A stretch of 64,000 nucleotides of DNA from JBBRHQ01 sp963720735 (GCA_963720735.1 CAVRGL010000008.1:124001-188000), one strand, 5' to 3'. Shown: positions 40,526-49,236, counted from the first letter of the stretch. Numbers and translations are program-made. Notes: a model not told the origin generated them from the sequence alone.

Positions 40526-41227
40526 ATGACGCCCGAGCCGCGGGCCCCCACCACGCTCGACCAGGAGATCATCCATGCGGGCGACCCCCGGGTGCTCGAG
40601 ACTCAGACCGACGCCCAGCGGCTGGCCCGGGTCGAGGCCGAGCTGCGGGCCGGGTTCGAGGCGCTGGCGGACATCGGCCAGGCGGTCTGCGTCTTCGGGT
40701 CGGCCCGGACCCGCGCCGATCATCCCGACTACGCCCTCGCCCGGCGGGTCGGCCGTGCCTTCGGCGAGGCCGGTTGGGCGGTGATCACCGGGGGCGGCCC
40801 GGGAATCATGGAAGCCGCGAACCGCGGCGCCCGGGAGGGCGGGGCGCTGTCGATCGGGCTCAACATCGAGCTGCCTCGCGAGCAGGCGCTGAACAGCTAC
40901 GTCGACGTCGGCATCCGCTTCCGCTACTTCTTCACCCGCAAGCTGATGTTCGTCCGCTACTCCCGCGCCTTCGTCCTCTTCCCCGGCGGCTTCGGGACGC
41001 TCGATGAGATGTTCGAGGTGCTCACCCTCGGGCAGACCGACAAGGCCACCGACTTCCCGGTGGTCCTCGTCGGCCGCGAATACTGGGGAGGCCTGATGGA
41101 CTGGATCCGGCAGCGCCTGGTCGGCGAGGGCAGGATCGAGCCGGCCGACCTGAGGGTGATCTCCTACGCCGATCAGCCCGAGGAGGTCGTCGCCGCGGCG
41201 AGCGCGGGAATCGTCGAAGCGGGATAG
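40526..41227 (+). CDS. LOG-family protein (putative cytokinin riboside monophosphate phosphoribohydrolase)
   Basis: The 233-residue protein has the LOG/YgdH signature ITGGGPGIMEAANRGA and PGGFGTLDEMFEVL, with a Rossmann-like core VCVFGSARTRADHPDYALAR. Family members release free cytokinin bases or hydrolyse other nucleotide 5'-monophosphates; TIGR00730-type bacterial forms act widely. The ATG has GAGGGG 3 nt upstream and lies just after the SnoaL-like gene. Its 3' end overlaps the convergent phospholipase D-like gene by 55 nt. Confidence 0.88.
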   Translation: MTPEPRAPTTLDQEIIHAGDPRVLETQTDAQRLARVEAELRAGFEALADIGQAVCVFGSARTRADHPDYALARRVGRAFGEAGWAVITGGGPGIMEAANRGAREGGALSIGLNIELPREQALNSYVDVGIRFRYFFTRKLMFVRYSRAFVLFPGGFGTLDEMFEVLTLGQTDKATDFPVVLVGREYWGGLMDWIRQRLVGEGRIEPADLRVISYADQPEEVVAAASAGIVEAG

Positions 41228-42258
41228 CGCGATCTCACCTGGTCGATGAAGGCCGCCATCTGCGCGGCCAGCCCCGGATCGGCGAGCTCGAGCACGTTCT
41301 CGGCGTTCTGCTCTCCCGAGCGGGAGAGGTTGAAGGAGCCGATGAAGACGGTGTCGTCGGCGACCGTGACCTTGGCGTGCATGAAGTCGTGAACCGTCTC
41401 GGGGCCCCAGGGCGTCGAAGGCTTGCCGGAGAACGGAAGCCGCGACAGCACCGTCGCCAGCAGCGGGATCTTCCAGGCGCCGTTGTCTCGGTGCCACTGC
41501 TCGAAGACGCGGTCGGTCTGCGGCTCGTCGACGACCCCGGCGACGTCCACCCCTCCCCCGCTCCCGATCTCCGCCAGGGCGCCGAGGACGGGCGCCGAGG
41601 TGATCACCGGTGAGGCGATCCGCACCCGCGTTCGGGCCTTCTTGATCGCCTCGGCGATCCGCGCCGAGAGCGCCTCGCCGTGCCCCGGGGTGAACCAGGC
41701 CCGCACCGGCGTGCCGGCGACCGCGACCGGGTCGGGGTCGGTGAAGCCGCTTCGCTCGACCTCCCCCCTCCCCCACAGCTCCTCGAAGTTCTGCCGGTAG
41801 CGCTGCGCCACCTCCGCCGAGGCGACCGTGATCACGGCGTTCTCCTGCCGGGTCCAGGAGTCGACCGTCCAGTTGGTCGAGCCGCTCCAGACGGCCTCGG
41901 AGTCACGGACCGCGTACTTGTGGTGCATCAGGTCGGGCATTCCAGGGACGCCGCGCGCCTCGATCGGCAGCTCGGCGAGGATCTCCGGCCTGGTCGCCGG
42001 CGGCGGGTGGATCGCCGCCGGCCGGCCGGTGTCGGTGTTGTAGAGAAGGCGGATCCGCACCCCGCGCCCCGACGCCGCGCGCAGCGCCTCGGCGACGATC
42101 GACCCGGTCGGATCCGGCAGCCTGACGTCGTAGAGGGCGAGCTCGAGCGTGCTCGTCGCGGCGGCGATGAAGCCGGCCACCCGGCTCGCCACCTGCTCGG
42201 CACTCTGGCCCCCGTCGGTGAGGGTGAAGACCTCGATCGGGGCATCCCCGGCGCTCAT
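41173..42258 (-). CDS. Phospholipase D-like protein with two HKD motifs
   Basis: The 361-residue protein has two HxKxxxxD motifs: MHHKYAVRDSEAVWSGSTNW and MHAKVTVADDTVFIGSFNLS, with the GS[FT]N pattern after each. It has no signal peptide, so it is probably cytoplasmic and may be a nuclease or phosphatidyl transferase rather than a secreted phospholipase. Cardiolipin synthases share the motifs but have membrane segments that are lacking here. Its last 18 codons overlap the LOG gene end. The start ATG 42258 has no clear promoter box. Confidence 0.85.
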   Translation of the reverse strand: MSAGDAPIEVFTLTDGGQSAEQVASRVAGFIAAATSTLELALYDVRLPDPTGSIVAEALRAASGRGVRIRLLYNTDTGRPAAIHPPPATRPEILAELPIEARGVPGMPDLMHHKYAVRDSEAVWSGSTNWTVDSWTRQENAVITVASAEVAQRYRQNFEELWGRGEVERSGFTDPDPVAVAGTPVRAWFTPGHGEALSARIAEAIKKARTRVRIASPVITSAPVLGALAEIGSGGGVDVAGVVDEPQTDRVFEQWHRDNGAWKIPLLATVLSRLPFSGKPSTPWGPETVHDFMHAKVTVADDTVFIGSFNLSRSGEQNAENVLELADPGLAAQMAAFIDQVRSRYPASTIPALAAATTSSG

Positions 42259-42301
42259 CGGCTCGCCGCCCCACGGGTCGGGTTTCCGGTACCCGCCGCA
42301 G

Positions 42302-42307
42302 TACGCT
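42302..42307 (+). promoter_or_regulatory. Leaderless -10 box TACGCT for the histidine kinase
   Basis: TACGCT ends 7 nt before the GTG at 42315. Confidence 0.6.
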
Positions 42308-42314
42308 CAGGTCC

Positions 42315-43742
42315 GTGGAGCAGACACGCCCCGGGGGAGCGCCGCACACGACCGCCTCGGTGGGGGCCGGGATCGCGTACTCGCTGGCCGCCGTCGCCGT
42401 CTGCACGGTGCTGATATTCCCGTTGCGCGCGATAGCGCCCCCCGTGTCGACCGGCGTCGTCTATCTGCTCGGAGTCCTCGTCGTCTCGATCTACTCGACC
42501 CGGTGGGCGGGTTTGCTCACCTCGGTCCTCAGCGCCGCCGCGTTCAACTTCTTTCACATCCCTCCGACCGGCCACATCGAGATAGCCGACGGAGAGAACT
42601 GGGTGGCGCTGGCAGTCTTCCTGATCTCGGCGATCCTCGCCAGCTCCCTTGCCGAGCAGGCTCGCGTCCGCGCGGAGGAGGCAGAGGAGCGGCGGCGGGA
42701 GGCGGACCTCGCGGCGCAGCTGGCGAGGGCGCTGCTGGGCGGCGACAGCGCACCCGACTCGCTGGAGCAGAGCGCCGCCCTGATCGCCTCCGCCTTCGAG
42801 CTGCCCTGGGCGCGGATCGAGATCGGCGACGCCGACACCCGCGAAGGGCGGAGGATGGCCCTCGAGCACGAAGGGGCGCAGCTCGGCGCCCTGGTCGTCC
42901 CGTCGAGCGCGGCTGCGGCGACATGGGAGCGCCTCGAGCAGCGTGTCGTGCCGTCCCTCGAAACGCTCCTGGGCGCGGCGATCCACCGCGACCGGCTGAT
43001 CGCCTCCGCGGTCGAGGCGGAGGCACTGCGCCGCAGCGACGAGATCAAGACGGCGCTGCTTCGCTCCGTCTCCCACGACCTTCGCACGCCGATCACCGCG
43101 GTGCTCGCAGCCGGTAGCGCGCTGGAGTCGAGCTCGCTCGCGGACGGCGACCGGATCGCCCTGGCGGCCGGTGTCTCTACCGAGGCAAGGCGGCTCTCCG
43201 ACCTGATCGACAAGCTCCTCGATCTCTCCCGTCTGGAGGCGGGACAGGCCGAGCCGCGCACCGACTGGTGTTCGGTCGAGGAGGTGGTGACGGCCGCTGT
43301 CGAGGGTCTGGGCGAGAGATCCGACCTGGTGCGGATCTCGCTCGACAGCGACCTCCCCTTCGTCCGCGCGGACGCCGCCCAGCTGGAGCGCGCCATAGCC
43401 AATCTGCTCGAGAACGCGGTCCGCTACTCCGGCGGGAAGCAGACCCTGGTCAGGGCGCGCGTCGTCAACGAGCGCCTCACGGTTCGGATTGTCGATCGCG
43501 GCCCCGGCATCCCCGCCTCCGAGATCTCGCGGGTGTTCGAGCCCTTCTACACCCTGCGCAGCGGCGGCAGCCATCACGGCTCGGGGCTGGGGCTCTCGAT
43601 CGCTCGGGGGTTCATCGAGGTGAACGGCGGGAGCGTCTGGGCGGAGTCGGTCCCCGGTCAGGGGACAACCTTCGTGGTCGAGTTCCCGCTCGAGCGGGAG
43701 GCGGCCCCGCAGACCTCTGCCGCCGGGGCCGGACCCCGATGA
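42315..43742 (+). CDS. Sensor histidine kinase with DUF4118 membrane domain (KdpD C-terminal-like)
   Basis: The 475-residue protein has a DUF4118 four-helix membrane domain (about 15-105, with FNFFHIPPTGHIEIADGENW), a GAF-like region (about 130-235), a HisKA domain with H254 in VSHDLRTPITAVLAAG, and an HATPase domain with NLLENAVRYS, DRGPGIP and GSGLGLSIARG. This is KdpD's C-terminal half; the N-terminal KdpD and Usp domains that sense potassium are absent and kdpFABC is not nearby. It is co-transcribed with the regulator (ATGA overlap). The stimulus is unknown. Confidence 0.93.
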   Translation: MEQTRPGGAPHTTASVGAGIAYSLAAVAVCTVLIFPLRAIAPPVSTGVVYLLGVLVVSIYSTRWAGLLTSVLSAAAFNFFHIPPTGHIEIADGENWVALAVFLISAILASSLAEQARVRAEEAEERRREADLAAQLARALLGGDSAPDSLEQSAALIASAFELPWARIEIGDADTREGRRMALEHEGAQLGALVVPSSAAAATWERLEQRVVPSLETLLGAAIHRDRLIASAVEAEALRRSDEIKTALLRSVSHDLRTPITAVLAAGSALESSSLADGDRIALAAGVSTEARRLSDLIDKLLDLSRLEAGQAEPRTDWCSVEEVVTAAVEGLGERSDLVRISLDSDLPFVRADAAQLERAIANLLENAVRYSGGKQTLVRARVVNERLTVRIVDRGPGIPASEISRVFEPFYTLRSGGSHHGSGLGLSIARGFIEVNGGSVWAESVPGQGTTFVVEFPLEREAAPQTSAAGAGPR

Positions 43743-44416
43743 GCGCCGGGAGGGTGCTCGTCTGCGACGACGAGCTGCAGATCCTCCGGGCGCTGAAGCT
43801 CGTCCTCAGGGAGGCAGGCTTCGAGGTGACCGCGACGGCCACCGCCGCCGAGGCGCTGGACCAGGCCTCCGTCGATCCCCCCGACGCGGCGATCATCGAC
43901 CTTGTGCTCCCCGACGGCGACGGGGTCGAGGTCTGCGCCCAGCTTCGGTCCTGGAGCAGCATCCCGATCATCGTCCTCTCGGCGATCGGCGAGGAGGAGG
44001 AGAAGGTGCGGGCGCTGGAGGCCGGCGCCGACGATTACGTGACCAAGCCCTTCGGGCCGAAGGAGCTGGTGGCGAGAGTCCGGGCGGCGCTGCGCCGGGC
44101 GCCGAACTCCGAGGACGAGCCCTCGGTCTCGCTCGGCGGTCTGCGGATCGATTTCAACGCCCACACGGTGAGCCGTGACGGCGAGGACATCCACCTCACG
44201 CCGACCGAGTTCGAGCTGTTGCGTACGCTGGTTCGCAACCGGGGGCGCCTGATGACCCACCGCGCGCTGCTCTCCGAGGTCTGGGGTCCCGCCTGGAGCG
44301 AGGACACGGCGACCCTGAGAACGCACGTCGCCAACCTGCGTCGCAAGCTGGAGGCAGGCGACGAGCAGAGGCTGATCCGCACCGACCCCGGGATCGGCTA
44401 CCGGATCGACGCCTGA
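43739..44416 (+). CDS. OmpR-family response regulator, KdpE-like
   Basis: The 225-residue protein has a receiver domain with the acidic D10/D11, phosphoacceptor D54 in AIIDLVLPDGDGVE, and DDYVTKPFGPKEL, then a winged-helix DNA-binding domain with LTPTEFELLRTLVRNRGRLM and RTDPGIGYRI. The ATG overlaps the kinase stop by 4 nt. Its partner is the DUF4118 kinase; the regulon is unknown, since no kdp operon is visible. Confidence 0.94.
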   Translation: MSAGRVLVCDDELQILRALKLVLREAGFEVTATATAAEALDQASVDPPDAAIIDLVLPDGDGVEVCAQLRSWSSIPIIVLSAIGEEEEKVRALEAGADDYVTKPFGPKELVARVRAALRRAPNSEDEPSVSLGGLRIDFNAHTVSRDGEDIHLTPTEFELLRTLVRNRGRLMTHRALLSEVWGPAWSEDTATLRTHVANLRRKLEAGDEQRLIRTDPGIGYRIDA

Positions 44417-44438
44417 CGTCGAAACCCGCGGTCTACGC

Positions 44439-45350
44439 CTACTCCTTGGCGCTCACCTTCTCGGCCGCGGGCTCCCCGGCGGACTCGGCCGAGGCCGGAG
44501 ACTCCTGGCTCGGCGGAGTCTTCGCGGCGCGCTCCTCGTAGGCGGCGCGCGCCGCCTGGTTGGGCTCGGCGAGGATCTTGTCGGCCCGCAGCCCTTTCGC
44601 GAGCGCCTCGCGGCCCCGCCTCGGGACGAGCCCCATGACCGTGTTGATCGCCTTGGTCGAGCGCGGGATCCAGACCTCGAAGCGCCCGGTCTCCAGTGCC
44701 TCTGCGATCGCGTCTGCAACCTCCTCGGGCTCGAGGTTCTTGACGCCGCGCGCCTCCTGGAGGCCGGAGCCCAGCTCCGTGTTGACGACCCCGGGCATCA
44801 CGCAGTGAACCTCGATGCCGGTTCCGTCGAGCTCGGCCCGTACGGCCTCGCAGAGGCCGACGACGGCGTGCTTGGTCGCGCAGTAGGTGGCTCCACCGGG
44901 GAAGCCTGCCTTGCCCGCCTGCGAGGCGATGTTGACGATGTTGCCGCTGTTCCGTGGCTCCATCCGCGCCAGGGCGAGCTTCGTCCCGAGGATCACCCCG
45001 TGGATGTTGATGTCGACCATCCTGTGCGCCGTCGCGTCATCCTCCTCGGCGAAGCGGCCGAGCGGCATGATCCCCGCGTTGTTGATCAACACGTCCACCG
45101 GGCCGAGCTGGCGCTCGGCCTCGTCGAGGAAGGCGGTGAACGAACCCCGGTCGGTGACGTCGAGCTGGATCGCGACGGTCCCTCCCCCCAGGGCCTCGGC
45201 GGTCTGCTCGGCCAGCTCCAGGTCGATGTCACCGAGCGCCACCCGGCAGCCCTTGCGGACCAGCGTCGTCGCGGTCGCCCTTCCGATTCCCCTGGCGCCG
45301 CCGGTGATCGCGACGACCTTTCCGTGCAGTGAATGTCGTTCCTTCGCCAT
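44439..45350 (-). CDS. Short-chain dehydrogenase/reductase
   Basis: The 303-residue classical SDR has the cofactor motif AITGGARGIGRATATTLVRK, NNAGIMPLGR, and the catalytic Ser/Tyr/Lys in ASQAGKAGFPGGATYCATKH. The C-terminal 50 residues are low-complexity (PASAESAGEPAAEKV). It follows the thiolase gene by 15 nt with a GAGGAG ribosome-binding site, so both may act in one lipid or fatty-acid pathway; the substrate is unknown. Confidence 0.9.
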   Translation of the reverse strand: MAKERHSLHGKVVAITGGARGIGRATATTLVRKGCRVALGDIDLELAEQTAEALGGGTVAIQLDVTDRGSFTAFLDEAERQLGPVDVLINNAGIMPLGRFAEEDDATAHRMVDINIHGVILGTKLALARMEPRNSGNIVNIASQAGKAGFPGGATYCATKHAVVGLCEAVRAELDGTGIEVHCVMPGVVNTELGSGLQEARGVKNLEPEEVADAIAEALETGRFEVWIPRSTKAINTVMGLVPRRGREALAKGLRADKILAEPNQAARAAYEERAAKTPPSQESPASAESAGEPAAEKVSAKE

Positions 45351-45365
45351 TTGCAGGTACTCCTC

Positions 45366-46559
45366 TCAGCCCGCGGGCCGGTAGATCGTGACCACGGCGG
45401 CTCCGCCGAGGCCTATGTTGTGTTGCAGCGCGACCTGGGCGCCCTCGACCTGGCGCCGCTCCGCCTCGCCGCGAAGCTGCCAATTGAGCTCCGAGCACTG
45501 GGCCAGGCCGGTCGCGCCCAGCGGATGGCCCTTCGAGATCAGGCCGCCGGAGGGGTTTACGACCGGGCCCTCACCGCCGTAGGTGGTCGCCTCGGATTCG
45601 ACCAGGCGATGGCCCTCGCCCTCCTCGGCGAGCCCGAGCGCTTCGTAGGTGATCAGCTCGTTTGCGCTGAAGCAGTCGTGCAGCTCGACCACGTCGAGGT
45701 CGTCGGGCCCCAGTCCCGCCTCGTCGTAGGCCCTCTCGGCGGCGCCCTTCGACATGTCGGCGCCGACGATCTTGATCGAGCTGCGGTCCTCGAAGGTCGA
45801 GGGGAGGTCGGTGACCATCGCCTGACCGACGATCTCCACCGCGTGCGCGGAGAGGTCGTGCTCCTCGACGAAGCGCTCCGACGCGACCAGGGCGGCGCCG
45901 GACCCGTCGGACGTCGGCGAGCACTGCAGCTTGGTCAGGGGCTCGTGGATCATCTTCGAGGCCTTGATGTCCTCGATCGAGTACTCCTCCTGGAATTGCG
46001 CGTAGGGGTTGTTCACCGAGTGTTTGTGGTTCTTCCAGCCGATCCAGGCGTAGTGATCGGGCTCGGAGCCATAGCGCTCCATGTGCTCGCGGCCCGCGTT
46101 GCCGAACATCTGCGGCGCCGGCGGCGAGGCCTCCGGCTCGCGCAGCGCGAACATCGCCTCGGCGTGCTTGTCGATCGGGTTCGTCCGGTCGGTCCACTTG
46201 ACCCCGAGCGAGCCCTTCTCCATCTTCTCGAAGCCGAGGGCGAGGGCGCAGTCGGCGAGCCCGCCCTTGACCGACTGGCGGGCCATGTACAGCGCGCTGG
46301 AGCCCGTCGAGCAGTTGTTGTTGACGTTGACGATCGGGATCCCGGTGAGCCCCAGGCCGTAGACGGCGCGCTCGCCGGAGGTCGACTCGCCGTAGCAGTA
46401 GCCGACGAAGGCCTGTTCGACCGTGTCGTATGGAATGCCCGCGTCCTCCAGGGCGCGGGACCCGGCCTCGAGCGCCATCTCCGGGTAGTCCCAGTCGCGC
46501 GCCCCGGGCTTCTCGAACTTCGTCATCCCGACGCCGATCACAAATGTGCGGTTGCTCAA
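45366..46559 (-). CDS. Thiolase-family protein, SCP-x/lipid-transfer type
   Basis: The 397-residue protein has the thiolase active-site Cys region NVNNNCSTGSSALYMARQ, VVELHDCFSANELITYEAL and the C-terminal ISKGHPLGATGLAQCSEL. The overall length and HDCFS pattern suit the SCP-x thiolases, which cleave 3-ketoacyl-CoA of branched or sterol-like chains. The TTG start has GAGG 12 nt upstream. A TAGATT box about 46604-46609 on the minus strand may be its promoter. It forms an operon with the SDR. Confidence 0.87.
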   Translation of the reverse strand: MSNRTFVIGVGMTKFEKPGARDWDYPEMALEAGSRALEDAGIPYDTVEQAFVGYCYGESTSGERAVYGLGLTGIPIVNVNNNCSTGSSALYMARQSVKGGLADCALALGFEKMEKGSLGVKWTDRTNPIDKHAEAMFALREPEASPPAPQMFGNAGREHMERYGSEPDHYAWIGWKNHKHSVNNPYAQFQEEYSIEDIKASKMIHEPLTKLQCSPTSDGSGAALVASERFVEEHDLSAHAVEIVGQAMVTDLPSTFEDRSSIKIVGADMSKGAAERAYDEAGLGPDDLDVVELHDCFSANELITYEALGLAEEGEGHRLVESEATTYGGEGPVVNPSGGLISKGHPLGATGLAQCSELNWQLRGEAERRQVEGAQVALQHNIGLGGAAVVTIYRPAG

Positions 46560-46633
46560 GCTGGATTCCTCGCTCGGATCGTCCGATCTTGGCCGACTGG
46601 CCAGGAATCTAGCGCAGCGGACCGCTGCGCCGC

Positions 46634-47338
46634 TCAGACCAGGTCGGCCAGCGCCCGCCTGCGATCGAGGCTGAACTCGACAGCCGCCGTGACGGCGTCC
46701 GCTGCGGCGGCAAGCTCTGGGTATCCGAGCTCGGCGCCGCTGAAGCTCGAGGCATTCCAGAGCTCGCCGTCGGGTTTCGCGGTCCAGGGGCCGACGTAGA
46801 AGTAGGGCTGGAGGTGCTCCTCGTCTCCCGGCGAGAGCCCATAGTTGGCGCGCAGGCCGGCGTCCTCAGCGCCCATCTCGATCGCCAGGTCGAAGTGCTC
46901 GGGCCAAAGGGTCGGCTCGGTCGGCTGATCGTCCCTCTCGGCCGCCGCGCGGACCTGCTCCAGCGCCGCCTGGCCCACGGCATAGGCGGAGGCCAGGGTG
47001 GCCGCCGCGGCCGGGTCGATCGTAAGCGGCTCGTCGCTCAGCTCCAGGTCATCGGGCAGCCAGTCAGCCCCGATCAGCTCTGCCGCGGCGGCCAGTGAGC
47101 CGATCGGCGCACGTGCCTCCGCCCCGTCGCGGATCACCACCAGGTCGGCGCCCTCGACCCTGATCTGGTTGCCCCCGCCCCACTCCGGCGTGCCGAACCC
47201 TCCGGGCGTCTGCGCCAGCGTCCACTCGCCGGTGACGTGCTCTCGCGCCACCTTGATCAGGTCCTCGGCCACTCGATGAAGCGAGCGCCGGGTGGCGTCG
47301 AAGTCTTGGGGCAGGGGAGGCAGCTCGTTCGGGGTCAT
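46634..47338 (-). CDS. Conserved actinobacterial protein of unknown function
   Basis: The 234-residue protein has a helical N-terminal part (DATRRSLHRVAEDLIKVARE), a middle with GGGNQIRVEGADLVVIRDG and LWPEHFDLAIEMGAEDAG, and YYFVGPW-like YFYVGPWTAKPDG at the C terminus. The His and Glu residues conserved in such proteins could bind a metal, but I recognise no named family. It is divergent from the sigma factor gene with a palindrome between them. Confidence 0.72.
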   Translation of the reverse strand: MTPNELPPLPQDFDATRRSLHRVAEDLIKVAREHVTGEWTLAQTPGGFGTPEWGGGNQIRVEGADLVVIRDGAEARAPIGSLAAAAELIGADWLPDDLELSDEPLTIDPAAAATLASAYAVGQAALEQVRAAAERDDQPTEPTLWPEHFDLAIEMGAEDAGLRANYGLSPGDEEHLQPYFYVGPWTAKPDGELWNASSFSGAELGYPELAAAADAVTAAVEFSLDRRRALADLV

Positions 47339-47365
47339 GGCCTGCCGTCCGTCCAGCTCACCGCG

Positions 47366-47379
47366 CGTTACACGTAACG
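47366..47379. promoter_or_regulatory. Operator-like palindrome between the unknown gene and the ECF sigma gene
   Basis: CGTTAC-AC-GTAACG is a 6-bp-arm inverted repeat 28 nt upstream of the unknown minus-strand gene and 22 nt upstream of the TACCCT box of the sigma gene. The regulator is unknown. Confidence 0.4.
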
Positions 47380-47400
47380 GACCCGCGGTCCGGGCGACCG

Positions 47401-47406
47401 TACCCT
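47401..47406 (+). promoter_or_regulatory. -10 box TACCCT for the ECF sigma gene
   Basis: TACCCT directly abuts a GTG at 47407, too close for that start; it better fits the ATG at 47440 with a GGAAGG ribosome-binding site. Confidence 0.45.
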
Positions 47407-47439
47407 GTGAACGCCCTAGTCCTCGGAAGGCCGCTATCG

Positions 47440-48165
47440 ATGCCGGTCCGCGAAAAGCGCGAAGATGGCCCGATGGCGTGGCTGAAAGACCGGATCGGCG
47501 GCCAGGGCAGGGCCCACGCCGAGTCGGCCGACCCCGACGCCGACCTGGTGGCCAGGCTGCGGGCCGGCGACGAGGCTGCCTTCGCCGAGCTGATCGACCG
47601 CTACGGTGCCTCGATGTTGCGGGTGGCACGCCTCCACGTCCGCGACCGCGCGGTCGCCGAGGAGGTCGTGCAGGAGACCTGGCTGGCCGTGCTCAACGGG
47701 ATCGAGCGATTCGAGGGGCGCTCGAGCTTCAAGACCTGGTTGTTCCGGATCCTCAGCAACCGGGCCAAGACCCGCGGCGAGCGGGAGGGGCGAAGCGTCC
47801 CCTTCTCGGCGATCGCCGCCACCGATGCCGCCGCCGACGGCGAGGCCTCGGTCGACGCCGACCGCTTCCAGGGCGCCGATGCCCAGCCGTGGCCGTACCA
47901 CTGGTCGGCACCGCCCCGTGCCTGGACCCAGGAGAAGGCGCTGGAGCGAGAGACCCTCGGGGTGGTCAAGGAGGCGATCTCCGAGCTGCCCGACACCCAG
48001 CGCGAGGTGATCCGCCTCCGCGACGTCGAGGGCTGGAGCGCCGGTGAGGTCGCCGACGCGCTGGAGATCTCCGACGTCAACCAGCGGGTTCTGCTGCACC
48101 GGGCCCGCTCCCGGGTAAGGGAGGCGCTGGAGAGCTATCTGGACCCCGAGCCGGAAATGACATGA
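47440..48165 (+). CDS. ECF-type RNA polymerase sigma factor
   Basis: The protein (241 residues from ATG 47440) has sigma region 2 (DLVARLRAGDEAAFAELIDR through VVQETWLAVLNGIERFEGRS and SFKTWLFRILSNRAK) and region 4 (ISELPDTQREVIRLRDVEGW and SAGEVADALEISDVNQRVLL). Between them is an extended linker with HWSAPPRAWTQEKALE. Its stop overlaps the ATG of a zinc anti-sigma gene, the standard pair. Starts at 47407 and 47473 are possible alternatives. The next gene codes for CcdA, hinting at thiol or envelope stress, which is inference. Confidence 0.93.
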   Translation: MPVREKREDGPMAWLKDRIGGQGRAHAESADPDADLVARLRAGDEAAFAELIDRYGASMLRVARLHVRDRAVAEEVVQETWLAVLNGIERFEGRSSFKTWLFRILSNRAKTRGEREGRSVPFSAIAATDAAADGEASVDADRFQGADAQPWPYHWSAPPRAWTQEKALERETLGVVKEAISELPDTQREVIRLRDVEGWSAGEVADALEISDVNQRVLLHRARSRVREALESYLDPEPEMT

Positions 48166-48416
48166 GCGTGGAGCTGGACGACATCACCTGCCGCGAGCTG
48201 GTCGAGCTGGTCACCGACTACCTGGAGGGTGCCTTGGCGCCGGCGGACCGGACTCGCTTCGAGGAGCACCTCCGGATCTGCAAGCCCTGCGTCGCCTACG
48301 TCGAGCAGATCCGCCTGACGATCGCCGCCGGCGGCGCGATCGGGCCGGAGCAGCTCGACCCGGAGGCCCGGGACGAGCTGCTCGCCGCCTTCCGCGACTG
48401 GAAGCGCGCCGCCTAG
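48162..48416 (+). CDS. Soluble zinc-binding anti-sigma factor
   Basis: The 84-residue protein has the ZAS motif H-x3-C-x2-C in HLRICKPCVAYVEQ preceded by a helix with CRELVELVTDYLEGAL, where Cys10 may be the fourth ligand. There is no transmembrane segment, so it is an RsrA-like cytoplasmic anti-sigma factor, possibly redox-sensitive through zinc loss. It overlaps the sigma gene by 4 nt (ATGA). Confidence 0.9.
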   Translation: MSVELDDITCRELVELVTDYLEGALAPADRTRFEEHLRICKPCVAYVEQIRLTIAAGGAIGPEQLDPEARDELLAAFRDWKRAA

Positions 48417-48460
48417 AGGTTCAGGTCGGCGCGCTTCGGTTGGAAGCCGGGGTGTCGCAG

Positions 48461-48466
48461 TACCCT
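48461..48466 (+). promoter_or_regulatory. Leaderless -10 box TACCCT for ccdA
   Basis: TACCCT ends 8 nt before the GTG at 48475. Confidence 0.6.
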
Positions 48467-48474
48467 TCGCTCGC

Positions 48475-49236
48475 GTGGTAACCGCAGTGGCCAGTACCGA
48501 CCCGGCGGCGGGAGTCGGGATTCTCGCAGCCCTTGGAGCGGGGCTCGTCTCCTTCCTCTCGCCCTGCGTGCTGCCACTGGTGCCCGGCTATCTCTCGGCT
48601 GTCACCGGAGTCTCGGCCACCGAGCTGGAGGAGGCCGACTGGCGCCGTGTGCTCGCCCCCAGCCTGCTGTTCGTCGCAAGCTTCTCGGCGATCTTCATCG
48701 CCCTCGGCCTGACCGCGACTGCACTCGGCTCAACCCTCCAGGACAACCGCCTGCTGTTGGAGAAGATCAGCGGCGTTCTGATCATCGTCATGGGGGTCTT
48801 CTTCGTCGCGGCAGCCTTCATCCCGGCACTGAACCGCGAGTGGCACCTCGACGCGCTGATGGCCAAGGCGGGCAAGGGCGGGCCGATCGTCGCGGGGGCG
48901 GCCTTCGCAATCGCCTGGTCTCCGTGCATCGGGCCGACCCTGGGGGCGATCCTCTCGGCGGCAGCGCTCTCCGGCTCGGCCGGACGGGGCGCCTTCCTGC
49001 TCGCCGTCTACTCGGCCGGGCTGGCGATCCCCTTCATCCTCACCGCTCTCGCCTTCTCGCGGATGACCGCGGCCTTCGGCGCCGTCAAGCGCCACTACGG
49101 GCTGATCATCGGCGCCGGCGGCGTCATCCTGGTCGCCACGGGCGTGCTGATCGTCACCGGCGAGTTCTTCCGCCTCAACATCGAGGCGCAGAGCTGGCTC
49201 AGCGGCCTCGGGCTCGACTTCTGGAACCAGGTCTGA
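48475..49236 (+). CDS. ccdA: Cytochrome c biogenesis / thiol-disulfide membrane protein CcdA
   Basis: The 253-residue protein has six transmembrane segments and the two redox cysteines in LSPCVLPLVPGY and AWSPCIGPTLGA. CcdA moves electrons from cytoplasmic thioredoxin to extracytoplasmic thiol proteins, for cytochrome c maturation or others. No cytochrome maturation genes lie next to it here. The GTG start follows a TACCCT box. Confidence 0.93.
   Translation: MVTAVASTDPAAGVGILAALGAGLVSFLSPCVLPLVPGYLSAVTGVSATELEEADWRRVLAPSLLFVASFSAIFIALGLTATALGSTLQDNRLLLEKISGVLIIVMGVFFVAAAFIPALNREWHLDALMAKAGKGGPIVAGAAFAIAWSPCIGPTLGAILSAAALSGSAGRGAFLLAVYSAGLAIPFILTALAFSRMTAAFGAVKRHYGLIIGAGGVILVATGVLIVTGEFFRLNIEAQSWLSGLGLDFWNQV

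Noticed and set aside
42315..44416. Naming the two-component pair kdpD and kdpE
   Set aside because: The potassium-sensing N-terminal domains and the kdpFABC operon are missing, so only similarity is claimed.
47407..47409. GTG at 47407 as the start of the ECF sigma factor
   Set aside because: It directly abuts the TACCCT box, so transcription would begin downstream of it; ATG 47440 with GGAAGG fits better.
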